From assembly GCA_043842855.1 (NCBI GenBank), contig JBBPJF010000003.1, positions 1-64,000 of the forward strand: a stretch of DNA of 64,000 nt. Reading direction: 5' to 3'. This DNA comes from QFNR01 sp043842855 (GTDB lineage: Bacteria > Pseudomonadota > Gammaproteobacteria > Burkholderiales > Neisseriaceae). Shown in pieces: positions 62,337 through 64,000 of this stretch. The notes under the pieces are model-generated. The model was not told the origin of the DNA, ran no database searches, and worked only from the letters and a program-made list of their open reading frames with translations. A program made the position numbers and the translations under genes. The first letter of the stretch is position 1; the number at the start of each line of letters is the position of its first letter.

Positions 62337-64000
62337 TTACTTTTTATCTACTTCTTCAAAATCAGCATCCACTACGTCATCTTGGTTAGGCCCTGTACCA
62401 GAGCTAGTTGATTCAGCACCTTGAGAAGCATTAGCCTGATTTGTTTGCTGTGCCTTAGCATACATCAGTTCGCCTAGCTTTTGACTTGCCTTCGCCAACT
62501 CCTCTTTGACGCTTTCTATCCTTGCCTTATCTTCACCAGCAAGGGCTTCTTGTGCACGGGTAAGCGCTTCTTCAATCTTCGTTTTTTCAGAGCCTTCTAG
62601 TTGACTACCATACTCTGTCAAGGATTTTTTAACGGAATGTACCAATCCTTCTGTCTCATTACGAGCTTGAACTAATTCAGCCAGCTTTTTATCCTCTTCT
62701 GCATTGGCCTGAGCATCCTTAACCATACGGTCAATTTCCTCCTCGCTCAAACCACTTGAAGCCTGGATCACAATTTTATTTTCTTTACCAGTTCCCTTAT
62801 CCTTGGCAGATACATGCAATATGCCATTGGCATCAATATCAAAGGTTACTTCTATTTGAGGCATACCCCTTGGCGCAGGCGGGATGTCTGTCAAATTAAA
62901 TTGTCCCAAGCTCTTATTAGCTGATGCCTTGTTACGTTCACCTTGCAATACGTGAATGGTAACAGCCCCTTGATTATCTTCAGCTGTAGAAAACACCTGC
63001 GAATGCTTAGTGGGTATGGTGGTATTTTTCTCAATTAATTTTGTCATGACACCACCCAAGGTTTCAATACCCAAAGACAAGGGGGTAACATCCAAAAGCA
63101 AAACATCAGTTCTATCTCCAGATAAAACAGCGCCCTGAATAGCCGCTCCTGCTGCTACGGCTTCATCTGGATTGACATCTTTACGTGGGTCTCTACCAAA
63201 GAAATCTTTAACGGTTTGCTGTACCTTAGGCATACGGGTCTGCCCACCAACCAGGATAACGTCACTAATATCACTTAAGGTTAAATTAGCATCCTTCAGC
63301 GCTACTCTGCAGGGTTCTATGGTTTTTTGGATTAAGTCATCCACCAAACTTTCAAACTTAGCTCGAGTAATCTTCATTTCTAAATGCTTAGGTCCATCTT
63401 TGTCAGCAGCAATCCATGGAATATTTACTTCAGTTTGCTGTGAACTAGATAGCTCAATCTTAGCTTTCTCTGCTGCTTCTTTTAAACGTTGCAATGGCCC
63501 CGAGTCATTTTCATCAATTGAGCGCTGCACCAAATCAATACCAGTATCTTTCTTATATTCACTAATAATGTAATCGATCAAGCGTTGATCAAAATCTTCA
63601 CCACCTAGGAAAGTATCCCCATTAGTAGCTAATACTTCAAATTGTTTTTCACCATCCACATCTGCAATCTCAATGATGGAAATATCGAATGTCCCACCCC
63701 CTAGGTCATAAACTGCAATCTTGGAATCCCCTAACTTAGCCTTATCCATTCCAAAAGCTAAAGCAGCAGCGGTCGGCTCATTGATAATACGTTTCACTTC
63801 TAATCCTGCAATCTTTCCTGCATCCTTAGTTGCTTGACGCTGACTATCATTAAAATAGGCAGGCACAGTAATAACTGCCTCTGTCACCGGTTCACCAAAA
63901 TAATCCTCTGCTGATTTTTTGAGTTTCCTTAAGATTTCCGCTGAAATCTGGGGAGGAGAAAGTTGCTTTCCTTGCGCTTCCACCCAGGCGTCTCCATTAC
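62337..64000 (-). CDS. dnaK: Molecular chaperone DnaK, C-terminal part (gene continues past the right edge)
   Basis: About 554 codons are in the window; the 5' end lies beyond it. The nucleotide-binding domain has EAVITVPAYFNDSQRQATKD, INEPTAAALAFG, AVYDLGGGTFDISI and ILVGGQTRMPKV. The substrate domain (VLLLDVTPLSLGIETLGGV) and the lid follow, ending DDVVDADFEEVDKK, a normal DnaK C-terminus. It folds proteins with DnaJ and GrpE. dnaJ does not follow on the same strand here; a terminator and the iron-storage genes do. Confidence 0.97.
   Translation of the reverse strand, partial: NGDAWVEAQGKQLSPPQISAEILRKLKKSAEDYFGEPVTEAVITVPAYFNDSQRQATKDAGKIAGLEVKRIINEPTAAALAFGMDKAKLGDSKIAVYDLGGGTFDISIIEIADVDGEKQFEVLATNGDTFLGGEDFDQRLIDYIISEYKKDTGIDLVQRSIDENDSGPLQRLKEAAEKAKIELSSSQQTEVNIPWIAADKDGPKHLEMKITRAKFESLVDDLIQKTIEPCRVALKDANLTLSDISDVILVGGQTRMPKVQQTVKDFFGRDPRKDVNPDEAVAAGAAIQGAVLSGDRTDVLLLDVTPLSLGIETLGGVMTKLIEKNTTIPTKHSQVFSTAEDNQGAVTIHVLQGERNKASANKSLGQFNLTDIPPAPRGMPQIEVTFDIDANGILHVSAKDKGTGKENKIVIQASSGLSEEEIDRMVKDAQANAEEDKKLAELVQARNETEGLVHSVKKSLTEYGSQLEGSEKTKIEEALTRAQEALAGEDKARIESVKEELAKASQKLGELMYAKAQQTNQANASQGAESTSSGTGPNQDDVVDADFEEVDKK

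Overview
The window is AT-rich chromosome of a Gram-negative proteobacterium. It carries outer-membrane lipoprotein export (LolCE/LolD), Kdo transferase, ubiquinone enzymes (a UbiH/UbiM-type hydroxylase, UbiX), YggX, TtcA, TrmA, Hfq and a two-gene bacterioferritin set. The order ndk-rlmN-pilF-ispG-hisS-yfgM-der-hfq is the conserved beta/gammaproteobacterial block, without the bamB and rodZ genes usually found in it. I lean towards a betaproteobacterium or a deep gammaproteobacterium, possibly host-associated, but cannot name a genus. I see no insertion sequence, prophage or CRISPR array.

Layout. Positions 1-10486 are one uninterrupted minus-strand reading frame of at least 3,495 codons that runs off the left edge. 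It encodes a giant exported-looking protein rich in Ser, Leu, Pro, Ala and Asn. I checked the whole frame by eye and found no stop codon. The plus-strand ORFs across this region are antisense shadows. The protein has a signal peptide with a long N-region, a short non-repetitive head with a Cys pair, an 11-residue repeat array, a central zone of hydrophobic Trp-containing segments, and an octapeptide array with 48- and 96-residue higher-order periods. This is the most unusual object in the window.

Positions 10892-15754 hold a bactofilin plus M23 peptidase pair (cell-shape module), lolD and a single lolC/E-type permease gene, and a ubiquinone-type hydroxylase, all on the minus strand. Positions 16004-20421 carry two tandem, diverged M13 metallopeptidase genes, then tRNA-fMet and tRNA-Phe. 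Positions 20568-38044 are mostly housekeeping: ttcA, trmA, gcvT-gcvH, pgk, waaA, ribD, aroE, fumC, ftsK, ribE, rluB, a HIT protein and a DedA protein, with orphan lipoprotein genes between them. Positions 38063-46210 hold glmM, yggX, ppk1, ubiX, pnuC, a VWA-domain gene, and two tandem paralogous small exported proteins.

Positions 46548-56839 are the hfq-der-yfgM-hisS-ispG-pilF-rlmN-ndk run followed by zapE and proS, all minus strand. After a noncoding stretch with DnaA-box-like words comes a GDSL autotransporter whose usual catalytic His position reads Asn, then yebC. The right end is an iron-storage cluster: bfd and two bacterioferritin genes, one keeping the ferroxidase residues and the other the haem-ligand Met, with Fur-box-like sites upstream of bfd and of the bfr pair. 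The window ends in the C-terminal part of dnaK, which has a clear terminator.
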